A DNA stretch of 64,000 bases from Cystobacter fuscus DSM 2262 (GTDB lineage: Bacteria; Myxococcota; Myxococcia; Myxococcales; Myxococcaceae). Both the position numbers and the translations under genes were made by a program. Under the pieces are notes generated by a model, which made no database searches, had not been told where the DNA came from, and worked only from the letters and a program-made list of their open reading frames with translations. This document shows positions 8,940 to 17,031 of this stretch, piece after piece; the stretch's first letter is position 1, and every line of letters begins with the position of its first letter. The DNA lies in contig NZ_ANAH02000073.1 in NCBI RefSeq assembly GCF_000335475.2, forward strand, positions 124,001 through 188,000. Direction: 5' to 3'.

Positions 8940-9968
8940 TCATGCGCCCAGGTCCAGCACCACGCGGCCCTCGATCTTGCCGGCGTGCATGCGCTTGAAC
9001 ACATCGTTGATGTTCTCCAGCTTGTCGGTGGACACGGTCGCCTTCACCTTGCCCTGCGCGGCGAACTCCAGCGACTCCTGCAGGTCCAGGCGGGTGCCGA
9101 CGATGGAGCCGCGCACGGTGATGCCGTTGAGCACCATGTTGAAGATGGGCAGCGGGAAGTCGCCCGGAGGCAGGCCGTTGAGCGAGATCGTGCCGCCGCG
9201 GCGCACCATGCCGAGCGCCTGCTCGAAGGCCTTCGGAGACACCGCGGTGACCAGGACACCGTGGGCTCCACCGATCTCCTTCTTGAGGTAGGCCGCCGGA
9301 TCGCCCTCGCGGCAGTTGACGGTCACAGTGGCGCCGAGCTTCCTGGCCAGTTGCAGCTTGCCCTCGTCCACGTCCACCGCCGCCACGTTCAGACCCATGG
9401 CCCGCGCGTACTGCACCGCCATGTGGCCGAGCCCGCCGATGCCGGAGATCACCACCCAGTCCCCGGGCCGGGTATCGGTGACCTTGAGGCCCTTGTAGAC
9501 GGTCACGCCGGCGCACAGCACGGGGGCGATCTCGGCGAAGCTCACCTTGTCCGGCAGGCGCCCGACATAGTTGGCATTGGCCAGCGCGTACTCGGCGAAG
9601 CCGCCGTTGACCGAGTAGCCGGTGTTCTTCTGCTGCTCGCACAGGGTCTCCCAGCCCCCCAGACAGTGCTCGCAGTGACCACAGGCCGAGTACAGCCAGG
9701 GAATGCCGACCCGGTCGCCCTCCTTCACGTGGGTGACGCCCTCGCCGACCGCCACCACGTGGCCCACCCCCTCGTGGCCGGGAATGAACGGCGGACTCGG
9801 CTTGACCGGCCAGTCTCCCTCGGCGGCATGCAGATCCGTGTGGCAGACGCCGCACGCGTGGATCTTCACCAGGATGTCGCCGCGCCCGGGGCGTGGGACC
9901 TCCACTTCCTCGATCCGCAATGGCTTGCCGAACTCACGGACGACCGCGGCCTTCATGGTCTTGTTCAT
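8940..9968 (-). CDS. adhP: Zinc-dependent alcohol dehydrogenase (AdhP type)
   Basis: This NAD-dependent medium-chain dehydrogenase interconverts primary alcohols and aldehydes. It shows the catalytic zinc site (Cys in CGVCHTD, His-Glu in PGHEGVGH), a structural zinc loop with four Cys (ACGHCEHC, then ETLC), and the Rossmann motif [13 protein letters not shown]. Its 342 residues are the normal length. It lies 58 bp downstream of an aldehyde dehydrogenase on the same strand, so the pair would oxidise an alcohol through aldehyde to acid. Co-transcription from the sigma-54 promoter upstream of the aldehyde dehydrogenase is inferred. GGGAG precedes the ATG. Confidence 0.93.
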   Translation of the reverse strand: MNKTMKAAVVREFGKPLRIEEVEVPRPGRGDILVKIHACGVCHTDLHAAEGDWPVKPSPPFIPGHEGVGHVVAVGEGVTHVKEGDRVGIPWLYSACGHCEHCLGGWETLCEQQKNTGYSVNGGFAEYALANANYVGRLPDKVSFAEIAPVLCAGVTVYKGLKVTDTRPGDWVVISGIGGLGHMAVQYARAMGLNVAAVDVDEGKLQLARKLGATVTVNCREGDPAAYLKKEIGGAHGVLVTAVSPKAFEQALGMVRRGGTISLNGLPPGDFPLPIFNMVLNGITVRGSIVGTRLDLQESLEFAAQGKVKATVSTDKLENINDVFKRMHAGKIEGRVVLDLGA

Positions 9969-10026
9969 GTCTGGCTCCCTGTTTGTCTGTAGATGAAACG
10001 CTGCGGGTGGATGCGTCGGTGCCTGC

Positions 10027-11556
10027 CTAGAAGAAACCCAGTGCCTTGGGGGAGTAGCTGACGAGCAGGTTCTTGGTCTGCTGGTAGTGGCTCAGCATCA
10101 TCCGGTGGTTCTCACGGCCGATGCCGGACTGCTTGTAGCCCCCGAAGGCCGCGTGCGCCGGGTACTGGTGGTAGCAGTTGGTCCAGACGCGGCCGGCCTG
10201 CACCTCGCGGCCGACCCGGTACGCGGTCGACGCGTCGCGGGTCCACACGCCAGCGCCGAGGCCATACAGCGTGTCGTTCGCGATCTTCAGCGCATCGTCC
10301 AGGTCCTTGAAGGACGTGACGGAGACGACCGGTCCGAAGATCTCCTCCTGGAAGATCCGCATCCGGTTGTGGCCCTGGAAGATGGTGGGCGCGACGTAGT
10401 AGCCGTTCTCCAGCTCGCCGCCATGGCGCAGCCGCTCGCCGCCGAGCAGCAGCTTCGCGCCCTCCTGCTTGCCGATGTCCACGTACGAGAGGATCTTCTC
10501 GAGCTGATCGTTGGACGCCTGGGCGCCGAGCATCGTGGCGGTGTCGAGCGGGTTGCCCGTCTTGATCTTCTTCGTGCGCTCGATCGCCCGCTCCAGGAAC
10601 TCCGAGTAGATCTTCTCGCTGACGAGCGCGCGCGAGGGGCAGGTGCAGACCTCGCCCTGGTTGAGGGCGAACATGGCGAAGCCCTCCATCGCCTTGTCCG
10701 CGAAGTCATCGTTCCTCGCGAAGATGTCGTCGAAGAAGAGGTTGGGCGACTTGCCGCCGAGCTCGAGCGTCACCGGAATCAGGTTCTCGGACGCGTACTG
10801 CATGATGAGCCGGCCGGTGGTGGTCTCGCCGGTGAAGGCCACCTTCGCCACGCGCTTGTTCATGGCGAGTGGCTTGCCCGCCTCCACGCCAAAGCCATTC
10901 ACGATGTTGAGCACGCCGGGCGGGAGGAGATCGCCCACGAGCTCCGCGAGCATGAGGATCGACACGGGGGTCTGCTCCGCCGGCTTGAGCACGACGCAGT
11001 TGCCGGCGGCGAGCGCCGGGGCGAGCTTCCACGCGGCCATGAGCAGCGGGAAGTTCCAGGGGATGATCTGCGCCACCACGCCGAGCGGCTCGTGGAAGTG
11101 GTAGGCGACCGTGTCCGCGTCCAGCTCCGACAGGCTGCCTTCCTGCGCGCGGATGCAGCCGGCGAAGTAGCGGAAGTGGTCCACCGTCAGCGGCAGGTCG
11201 GCGGCGAGCGTCTCGCGGATGGGCTTGCCGTTGTCCCACGTCTCCGCGATCGCGAGCTTCTCGAGGTTCTGCTCGATGCGGTCCGCGATCTTGTTGAGGA
11301 GGAGCGCGCGCTCGGCGGGCGAGGTCTTCCCCCAGGCCGTCTTCGCGCGGTGCGCGGCGTCGAGCGCGGCCTCGATGTCGCTCGCGTCCGAGCGGGGAAC
11401 CTCACAGAACACGCGGCCGGTGACCGGCGAGATGTTCTCGAAGTACTGGCCTCGCTTCGGCGGTGTCCACTCGCCCCCGATGTAGTTGGCGTAACGGGAC
11501 TTGAACTGGACCGGCGAACCCGACGTATTGGGGGCGGCGTACACCTTGCTGGACAT
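10027..11556 (-). CDS. NAD-dependent aldehyde dehydrogenase (AldB/ExaC type)
   Basis: A full-length aldehyde dehydrogenase of 509 residues. The general-base Glu lies in TLELGGKSP and the nucleophilic Cys in [11 protein letters not shown]. The NAD-binding block [20 protein letters not shown] and the [10 protein letters not shown] and FTGETTTG motifs are intact. The family oxidises acetaldehyde and similar aldehydes to carboxylates in the cytoplasm. It is first in an operon with the alcohol dehydrogenase. An AcoR-type activator is encoded divergently, a common arrangement for acetaldehyde or ethanol catabolism in proteobacteria. GGAG precedes the ATG at a good distance. Confidence 0.94.
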   Translation of the reverse strand: MSSKVYAAPNTSGSPVQFKSRYANYIGGEWTPPKRGQYFENISPVTGRVFCEVPRSDASDIEAALDAAHRAKTAWGKTSPAERALLLNKIADRIEQNLEKLAIAETWDNGKPIRETLAADLPLTVDHFRYFAGCIRAQEGSLSELDADTVAYHFHEPLGVVAQIIPWNFPLLMAAWKLAPALAAGNCVVLKPAEQTPVSILMLAELVGDLLPPGVLNIVNGFGVEAGKPLAMNKRVAKVAFTGETTTGRLIMQYASENLIPVTLELGGKSPNLFFDDIFARNDDFADKAMEGFAMFALNQGEVCTCPSRALVSEKIYSEFLERAIERTKKIKTGNPLDTATMLGAQASNDQLEKILSYVDIGKQEGAKLLLGGERLRHGGELENGYYVAPTIFQGHNRMRIFQEEIFGPVVSVTSFKDLDDALKIANDTLYGLGAGVWTRDASTAYRVGREVQAGRVWTNCYHQYPAHAAFGGYKQSGIGRENHRMMLSHYQQTKNLLVSYSPKALGFF

Positions 11557-11609
11557 CTGCGCTCCGGGGGGAGGGGGCCGCGGAATCGCGGCGGGTCCTG
11601 ACTCCCTTG

Positions 11610-11626
11610 TGCAGCGTGCGTGCCGG
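11610..11626 (-). promoter_or_regulatory. Sigma-54 promoter for the aldehyde/alcohol dehydrogenase operon
   Basis: On the minus strand the sequence CCGGCACGCACGCTGCA has GG and GC exactly ten bases apart, the invariant -24/-12 spacing. It matches the TGGCACG-N4-TTGCA consensus with one mismatch in each half. It would start transcription near 11600, about 45 nt before the dehydrogenase ATG. The divergent gene encodes the kind of activator such promoters need. Confidence 0.72.
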
Positions 11627-11646
11627 GCCTTTCTCCTCTCGGTGGG

Positions 11647-11720
11647 TGTCGCGGGTTGGAGCGGAAGCGGTCACTCGCACGAGTCAGTTGCAGCGTTTCG
11701 CGACATGACGCGCGACGTCA
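11647..11720. promoter_or_regulatory. Candidate upstream activator sites
   Basis: TGTCGCG at 11647-11653 is matched by its inverse CGCGACA at 11699-11705, 52 bp away (about five helical turns). A second small palindrome, TGACG-N5-CGTCA, lies at 11706-11720. The block lies about 45-120 bp upstream of the predicted dehydrogenase start, where enhancer-binding proteins normally bind. That the divergent AcoR-like protein binds here is inference. Confidence 0.4.
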
Positions 11721-11823
11721 CATGAAATGGCGCGGGGCGGGCGTGCAATCTCCTGACGGATTGAAACAGGATTCGGAATGTCCAGCTGGGGGCGTCGGTA
11801 GCGAACCAGGAGGAGGAACCGGG

Positions 11824-13722
11824 ATGCTCAAACTGGTCGAGCCAGGGCCACGACTCTGGGAGCGGTTCATGTCGGGGGCCATCGGAGCGGAGGAGCGCGC
11901 GCACTCCCTGCTTCGCCGGTGGTCGCGGGCGGTGGAACTGGGGGCGAAGGCGGACGGTCCCTCGCACGCCGAGGGCGTCACCGATGCCGAGCTGCGTTCC
12001 CGGCGCGAGTCCCTGACCGAGCGATGTGCCGATGCGGTCCAGCTCGTGTCGCGGCTCGCCACGGAGACGAGCGCCTCGGAGTTCCGCGCGGTCCTCAGCG
12101 ATGCGGAGGGCGTCGTGGTGCTCGCGCGGGGCGGGGTGGGCGCGTCCCTGCGTTCGGCGGATACGTCGCGACTGGTGGAGGGCGCGCGCTGGGCGGAGAG
12201 CACGCGCGGCACGAATGCCATTGGAACCGCGATCGCGGAGGGCGAGGCGGTGGCGGTGGTCGGGCGCGCGCACCTCGAGGAGCGCAACCACGGCCTCGCC
12301 TGCTACGCGGCGCCCATTCGCGATCCCTTCGGTGAGCTCGTCGCCGTGCTGGATGTGAGCGGAGCCGTGACCCAGGCCAACCCGCTGCTCGAGGCGCTCG
12401 TGCTCGCGTCCGCGCACGCCGCCGAGCAGTCGCTCCGGCTGCGCGGCTATGAGGAGATGCTCGCGGGGGGCCGCCGGAGTCTCGAGGCCCGGCTCGCGGG
12501 CTCCGCCTCGCTCCTGGTCGAGGCGCCCGGCGTGGTCAGACAGGTGAGCGCGGATGCGGCGGCGAGGCTCGGTCTGCCCCCCGCTGGCGTGACGGGACGG
12601 GCCGTGGAGGACGTGCTCTCGCTGTCGTGGACCGCGCTCGTGGAGGCCGCCCTGGGTGGCAGGCCGTGCCGTGTCTCCGGCATGCGCCTTCACCCCGTGC
12701 CACACTTCGATGCGCATGGACGCCCGCTCGCGCTCGCCGTCTTCGTCGAGCGCGACGTGCCCCAGGCGCGCCCGGTGGGTCCGCTGCCGGGCTCGTTCAA
12801 CGTGCTCCTGGGAAGCGATCCGGCGCTGAGGGACGCGAAGCAACGGGCGGCCCGGGTCGCGGGGAGCTCGCTTCCGGTCCTGTTGCTCGCCGAGACGGGC
12901 ACCGGCAAGGAGTTGTTCGCGCGCGCCATTCACGAGGCGAGTGGCAACGCGTCCGGTCCCTTCCTCGCGCTCAACTGCGGGGCGCTGCCCGCGGGGTTGC
13001 TCGAGGCCGAGCTGTTCGGCTACGCACCGGGTGCGTTCACCGGCGCGCTCGCCGCCGGAAGCAAGGGCAAGCTCGGCGTGGTGGATGGGGGAACGCTCTT
13101 CCTCGACGAGATTGGCGAGATGCCCGAGTCGTTGCAGGCGCTCCTGCTCCGGGTGCTCGATGATGGCCACTACTTCCGGCTGGGCGAGACGAAGCCTCGG
13201 GAGTCACGGTTCCGGCTCATCAGCGCCACCTGCCGCGACCTGCCCGCGATGGTGGAGGCGGGGAAGTTCCGCCGCGACCTCTACTACCGCATCCGCGGCG
13301 CGGTGCTCTCCCTGCCGCCCCTGCGCCAGAGGACGGACAAGACCGAGCTGGCTCGCGCGCTCGTGGAGAAGATCGCCCGGGAGCAGGGCCGCGAGGCGCC
13401 CCCTCTGTGTCCCGAGGCCGAGCGGCTCATCGAGGTGCACGCGTGGCCGGGGAACGTGAGGGAGATGAAGTCCGCGCTCGCGCATGCCCTCGCGCTCGCG
13501 GGAGAGGGCGAGCCACTCGCTCCCGAACACCTCCCCGAGGATGTCGTGGACACGCCCGGCGCGGCGGTGGTGCACGCGGGCGGAGGCAGGAAGGCCGCGG
13601 AGGCCCGCGCGCTGCGCGAGGCGATGGCCGCCGCGAACGGAAACCTCAGCGAGGCGGCGCGGCGCCTCGGCGTGGCGCGGAGCACGCTCTACCGGATGCT
13701 CGGCCGGCAACACCTCGGATGA
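11824..13722 (+). CDS. AcoR-type sigma-54-dependent activator
   Basis: A 632-residue enhancer-binding protein. The N-terminal half carries a GAF sensor domain with the AcoR-like signature ESTRGTNAIGTA, followed by a PAS-like segment. The AAA+ domain shows the Walker A ETGTGKE, the sigma-54-contact loop GAFTGA, Walker B GTLFLDEIGEMP and the R-finger region (FRRDLYYRI). A Fis-type helix-turn-helix closes the protein (LSEAARRLGVARSTLYRML). The start at 11824 has AGGAGGAACC directly before it. By family it senses acetoin, aldehydes or alcohols and switches on dehydrogenase genes. The divergent operon with a sigma-54 promoter is its likely target. Confidence 0.9.
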   Translation: MLKLVEPGPRLWERFMSGAIGAEERAHSLLRRWSRAVELGAKADGPSHAEGVTDAELRSRRESLTERCADAVQLVSRLATETSASEFRAVLSDAEGVVVLARGGVGASLRSADTSRLVEGARWAESTRGTNAIGTAIAEGEAVAVVGRAHLEERNHGLACYAAPIRDPFGELVAVLDVSGAVTQANPLLEALVLASAHAAEQSLRLRGYEEMLAGGRRSLEARLAGSASLLVEAPGVVRQVSADAAARLGLPPAGVTGRAVEDVLSLSWTALVEAALGGRPCRVSGMRLHPVPHFDAHGRPLALAVFVERDVPQARPVGPLPGSFNVLLGSDPALRDAKQRAARVAGSSLPVLLLAETGTGKELFARAIHEASGNASGPFLALNCGALPAGLLEAELFGYAPGAFTGALAAGSKGKLGVVDGGTLFLDEIGEMPESLQALLLRVLDDGHYFRLGETKPRESRFRLISATCRDLPAMVEAGKFRRDLYYRIRGAVLSLPPLRQRTDKTELARALVEKIAREQGREAPPLCPEAERLIEVHAWPGNVREMKSALAHALALAGEGEPLAPEHLPEDVVDTPGAAVVHAGGGRKAAEARALREAMAAANGNLSEAARRLGVARSTLYRMLGRQHLG

Positions 13723-13802
13723 AGGAGGTCCGTGCCGCGGGTGGTCGGCCTGGGCTGGGACGCGGAGGTGGGCCGCTTGACCCTGGTGCGGCGGCTGGCC
13801 AC

Positions 13803-14081
13803 TCAAGCGCTCGGTTGGGCGCTCGAATCCGTGAGCAGCACATCGAGCTCGCCCGAGTTCTCCAGCTCCAGCAGTTCGTCGCTGCCTCCGATGTGACGGC
13901 CCGCGATGAAGACCTGTGGCGTGGTCGTCTTCCCCGTCGTGGCGGCGATCATCTCGCCCCGCAGGGAGGGGTCGAGGTCGATGACCTTCTCCTCGTACCG
14001 CACGCCCTTCGCGTCGAGGAGCTGCTTGGCCCGCTTCGAATAGGGGCAGGTGGACTTCGTGTAGATCTTGACGTGGCTCAT
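13803..14081 (-). CDS. Glutaredoxin
   Basis: A 92-residue dithiol glutaredoxin with the active site CPYS near residue 11, the cis-Pro TTPQVFI and the glutathione-binding GGSDEL motif. It reduces disulfides and mixed glutathione disulfides in the cytoplasm. The ATG at 14081 gives the usual start MSHVKIYTK. It is followed at once by an FHA/sigma-54 regulator on the same strand (51-bp gap upstream), but nothing shows that they work together. Confidence 0.93.
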   Translation of the reverse strand: MSHVKIYTKSTCPYSKRAKQLLDAKGVRYEEKVIDLDPSLRGEMIAATTGKTTTPQVFIAGRHIGGSDELLELENSGELDVLLTDSSAQPSA

Positions 14082-14132
14082 GCGGGGAAACGTAAGCATT
14101 GTTCCCGCATGCGAGAGGGGGGGTGCTCCGGC

Positions 14133-15518
14133 CTATTCGCTGTCGGGGGGAGCGGCGAGCGCATGGCGTTCGAGCAGTCGCCGCAGCTGGGTGCGGTGCA
14201 TGCCGAGCGCCCGGGCCGTGGCGGCCACGTTGCCCCCGTGTTGCCGCAGGGCCTGCTCGATGCGGGTCCGCTCGTCGTCATCGAGCGGCCGGGCCCGCGA
14301 GGAGGCCTCGCGTGTGGGCTCGGGGGGCTCCGGAGGAGGAGCGGACGGCGGAGGCGCCGCTGCCCCGGTGCCGAACGCGGTGCCGGCACTCGGGCTCAGG
14401 TGGCGGGCCTCCACGCGAGGGGCCTCCTGCATGAGCGCCGCCTGGATGGCGCCGCGGGCCTCGACCAGCAGCTCCCGGATGTTGCCCGGCCAGGGCCGCA
14501 GCAGACACGCCTCCACGAAGGAGAGGTGCAGCCCCAGCGTGGGGGCCACCTGCCGCACCTCCCGCTGGAGCAGCAGGGCCAGCTCCTCGGGGCGCTGGCG
14601 CAGGGGCGGCAGCGTCACCTCCGGGCGGCCGATGCGGAAGTACAGATCCTCGCGCAGCTTGCCGGCCGCCACGAGCGCGCGCAGATCCCTGTTGCTCGCG
14701 GAGCAGATGTGGATGTCCACCGTCTTCGGCTTCGCCGCTCCCAGGGCGAGGATCTCCTTGGTCTCGAGCGCCCGCAGCAGCTTGGCCTGCACCGCCAGGT
14801 CCAGCTCCACCACCTCGTCGAGGAAGAGCGTTCCGCCATCCGCCGTCTGGAGGTAGCCCGGGGCATCGGCATCCGCCCCCGAGTACGCGCCGCGCCTGGC
14901 GCCGAAGAGCAGCCGCTCGGCGATGCCCTGGGGAATGGCCGCGCAGTTGACCGCCACGAAGGGCCCCGCGCTCCGCGGCCCGCTCTCGTGGAACGCGCGC
15001 GCCACGCCCTCCTTGCCCGTGCCACTCTCGCCATGGATGTGCAGCGGGAAGCCGAGCCGCGCCGCGCGGGTGACCTCCTCGAGCAACCCCTGCATGGCCG
15101 GACCCCGGATGAAGCCCTCCCGTGTCACCACCCCGCGCCGCTCGAGCGGCCCCACGTCCGCGCAGGGCACGAAGAGCGAGTCCCCCATGCGGATGACGCG
15201 CTGCGCTTCGCGAGGCGACTGGGCGGGCACGGGCTCCCCATCCACGACGGTGCCATTCTGGCTGCCCAGATCGGTCACCCAGAAGCGCCGCCCGTCGAAC
15301 TTGAGCCGCGCATGGCGGCGGGACATCCGGGGATCCTGCGCCTCGCCCAGCGCGGGGGTGCCTCGTCCCAGCTCCAGCTCCCCGTCCTTCAATGGCAGGG
15401 CCACCGCCATCGCCGTCCCCGCGGCGAACAGCCGCAGCAGACCCGGGACGCGCTCCTCGGAAGCGTGCTTGTCACCCAGAATCCCGCTCGGCTTCAGGGT
15501 CGACCCGTTCTGTTCCAT
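14133..15518 (-). CDS. FHA-domain sigma-54-type transcriptional activator
   Basis: The 461-residue protein has an N-terminal FHA domain (about residues 45-115; MSRRHARL and GSQNGT), which binds phosphothreonine. An AAA+ ATPase follows with Walker A GESGTGKE and Walker B GTLFLDE. A Fis-type helix-turn-helix ends it (VAATARALGMHRTQLRRLL). Myxobacteria use such proteins to connect Ser/Thr kinases with sigma-54 promoters. The sigma-contact loop reads GAYSGA instead of GAFTGA, a conservative change that may weaken or alter sigma-54 contact. A Ser/Thr kinase gene lies 1.5 kb away but is not adjacent. Repeated GTGCCA elements lie 27-82 bp before the start. Confidence 0.88.
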   Translation of the reverse strand: MEQNGSTLKPSGILGDKHASEERVPGLLRLFAAGTAMAVALPLKDGELELGRGTPALGEAQDPRMSRRHARLKFDGRRFWVTDLGSQNGTVVDGEPVPAQSPREAQRVIRMGDSLFVPCADVGPLERRGVVTREGFIRGPAMQGLLEEVTRAARLGFPLHIHGESGTGKEGVARAFHESGPRSAGPFVAVNCAAIPQGIAERLLFGARRGAYSGADADAPGYLQTADGGTLFLDEVVELDLAVQAKLLRALETKEILALGAAKPKTVDIHICSASNRDLRALVAAGKLREDLYFRIGRPEVTLPPLRQRPEELALLLQREVRQVAPTLGLHLSFVEACLLRPWPGNIRELLVEARGAIQAALMQEAPRVEARHLSPSAGTAFGTGAAAPPPSAPPPEPPEPTREASSRARPLDDDERTRIEQALRQHGGNVAATARALGMHRTQLRRLLERHALAAPPDSE

Positions 15519-15544
15519 GCGCGGGGATTATAGGCGGGTGGGTC

Positions 15545-15600
15545 TGGCACGGCTCGCGGTGCCAGCAACCGTGCCACCCTTTGTGCCACCCTTTGTGCCA
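15545..15600. repeat. Phased 12-bp GTGCCA repeats in a divergent promoter region
   Basis: GTGCCA occurs at 15559, 15571, 15583 and 15595, exactly 12 bp apart. An inverted copy (TGGCAC) lies at 15545. The last three units share the fuller repeat GTGCCACCCTTT. The array lies between the divergent FHA activator and ADYC-like lipoprotein genes. It could be an operator array for a cooperative regulator. Read on the minus strand, TGGCAC is also the -24 half of sigma-54 promoters, but no copy has a correctly spaced -12 element. Confidence 0.6.
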
Positions 15601-15780
15601 CTCACGCGGGTCACGTGCTTTCCGGCTCGTCCGGCGCGGTATGTGCCCGTGATTCCTCGCCCCTCCGTGTTTTGATGCACTGGCATGGCTTTGGCTAAGC
15701 CGGCCGGCAACGAGACTTCGCGGCGGCACGGGTGGGGGTGGGGGGAGCCAGCCCGTGTCGCCGCATCAGGGGGAAAACAC

Positions 15781-17031
15781 ATGGAAGCGACGAAGACGCA
15801 CGGAAGGGAGACCCGCGAGGTGGGCGGACGGCGGTGGTTCTGGCTCCTCGGCATGGCCCTGGCGACGGTGGCCAGCGGGTGCTGGTGGGGCGTTCGACCC
15901 GTCCCGGGAGAGACCATCCCGGACCCGGTCAAGACCTGTCCCGGTGGGCCCCACTGCGGCATCAAGCAGTCCCTGCTGGAGACCATCGATGAGAATTGTC
16001 CCACGGGCGACTGTGATCCCGGGGGCAGTGGCAACGCCAAGGGCATCTACACCGCCGAGGGCGGCAACTACTGCTTCAAGGTCAAGGATCGGCCGTACTT
16101 CTGCCCGGAAGCCTTCATCAACACTCCGACGGGAGTCCTGCTCGAGATGCGGTATCTGGACGCGCCCCTCCGCTTCGCTCGGCCACGGGTCCACGGCAAG
16201 CTCGCGGCCAACTCCAAGCCCGTGGAGGTGCTCGCCATCAACGGAGACCAGACCGAGCTCTCCATCAAGTACCGGGTCCAGGGGGAGCCGAATGAATCCA
16301 TCGTGAAGGGCGACAGCCTGAGCACGCTGATCCTCGGCCTCGATACCCTGTCCACGGGGATCAGTGAGAGCCCGCGCATGAACTATGAGCTGAGGTTCTC
16401 CGCGCACCAGCGGCCGGAGCCAGACGCGACGACGGACAAGGTGCACCGCTACACGCTCGACTACCGGGATACCGTATCGGAGGCCGCGTGGGTCCGGCAC
16501 TGCGAGGCGGATGAGGGAGGGGCGGTCGTTTCCTTCCTCCAGGGACAGCGTGTCAGTGGCGTGAACGCCAGCGTCAAGCTCGACCCCCAGGTGACCAGCA
16601 TGGGCTGCGAGCAGGGCTCGCTCGTCACTTGTCTGGCCTGGGGCTTCACGCCCTGGGAGCCCGCCACGGGCGTGCGCGACGAGACCCGCGACTACGTCTA
16701 CCGCTCCTGCCTGCAGGCCAAGCGCGCCGCCTATTTCGTCGGTCACCGTGACTTCAAGAGCTACACGAAGAAGGGCACGAAGATCGAGAAGTGGGATCAG
16801 TACGCCTCGGGCGATGGCGAACCGGTCGAGCGCATCGAGGCGCTCTGGAGCCCCCAGGGCGCGGTGTGCTTCAACCCGGAGAACCGGCGCCGCCCGGACG
16901 CGGAGGCCTGGATCGGGCAGAATCCCAACGACCTGAAGACCTACGGCGTGGGGCCGTGCACGTCCAAGGACTTCTCCACGGAAGGGAAGCTCTTCACCGG
17001 CATTCCTCCCGAGGCGCTAGCGAAGCCCTGA
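15781..17031 (+). CDS. ADYC-like lipoprotein
   Basis: ATG at 15781, after an AGGGGG ribosome site, gives a leader with the lipobox LATVASGC, so the 416-residue protein is an exported lipoprotein. An earlier in-frame ATG at 15685 would add an unlikely extension. The C-terminal third contains the layout of the myxobacterial ADYC domain: a Cys-rich block, then CLQAKRAAYFVGHRDF, then a K-K-G-T-x-I-x-x-x-D stretch. The name-giving A-D-Y-C tetrad is A-A-Y-F here. The family is common in myxobacteria and has no known function. The many paired cysteines suggest disulfides outside the cytoplasm. Confidence 0.7.
   Translation: MEATKTHGRETREVGGRRWFWLLGMALATVASGCWWGVRPVPGETIPDPVKTCPGGPHCGIKQSLLETIDENCPTGDCDPGGSGNAKGIYTAEGGNYCFKVKDRPYFCPEAFINTPTGVLLEMRYLDAPLRFARPRVHGKLAANSKPVEVLAINGDQTELSIKYRVQGEPNESIVKGDSLSTLILGLDTLSTGISESPRMNYELRFSAHQRPEPDATTDKVHRYTLDYRDTVSEAAWVRHCEADEGGAVVSFLQGQRVSGVNASVKLDPQVTSMGCEQGSLVTCLAWGFTPWEPATGVRDETRDYVYRSCLQAKRAAYFVGHRDFKSYTKKGTKIEKWDQYASGDGEPVERIEALWSPQGAVCFNPENRRRPDAEAWIGQNPNDLKTYGVGPCTSKDFSTEGKLFTGIPPEALAKP

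Noticed and set aside
13407-15533. A 708-codon open frame on the plus strand
   Set aside because: It overlaps the end of the AcoR-type gene and is antisense to glutaredoxin and the FHA activator, which are well supported.
15559-15600. CRISPR-like array
   Set aside because: Units are 12 bp with no unique spacers and there are no cas genes. This is an operator-type repeat.
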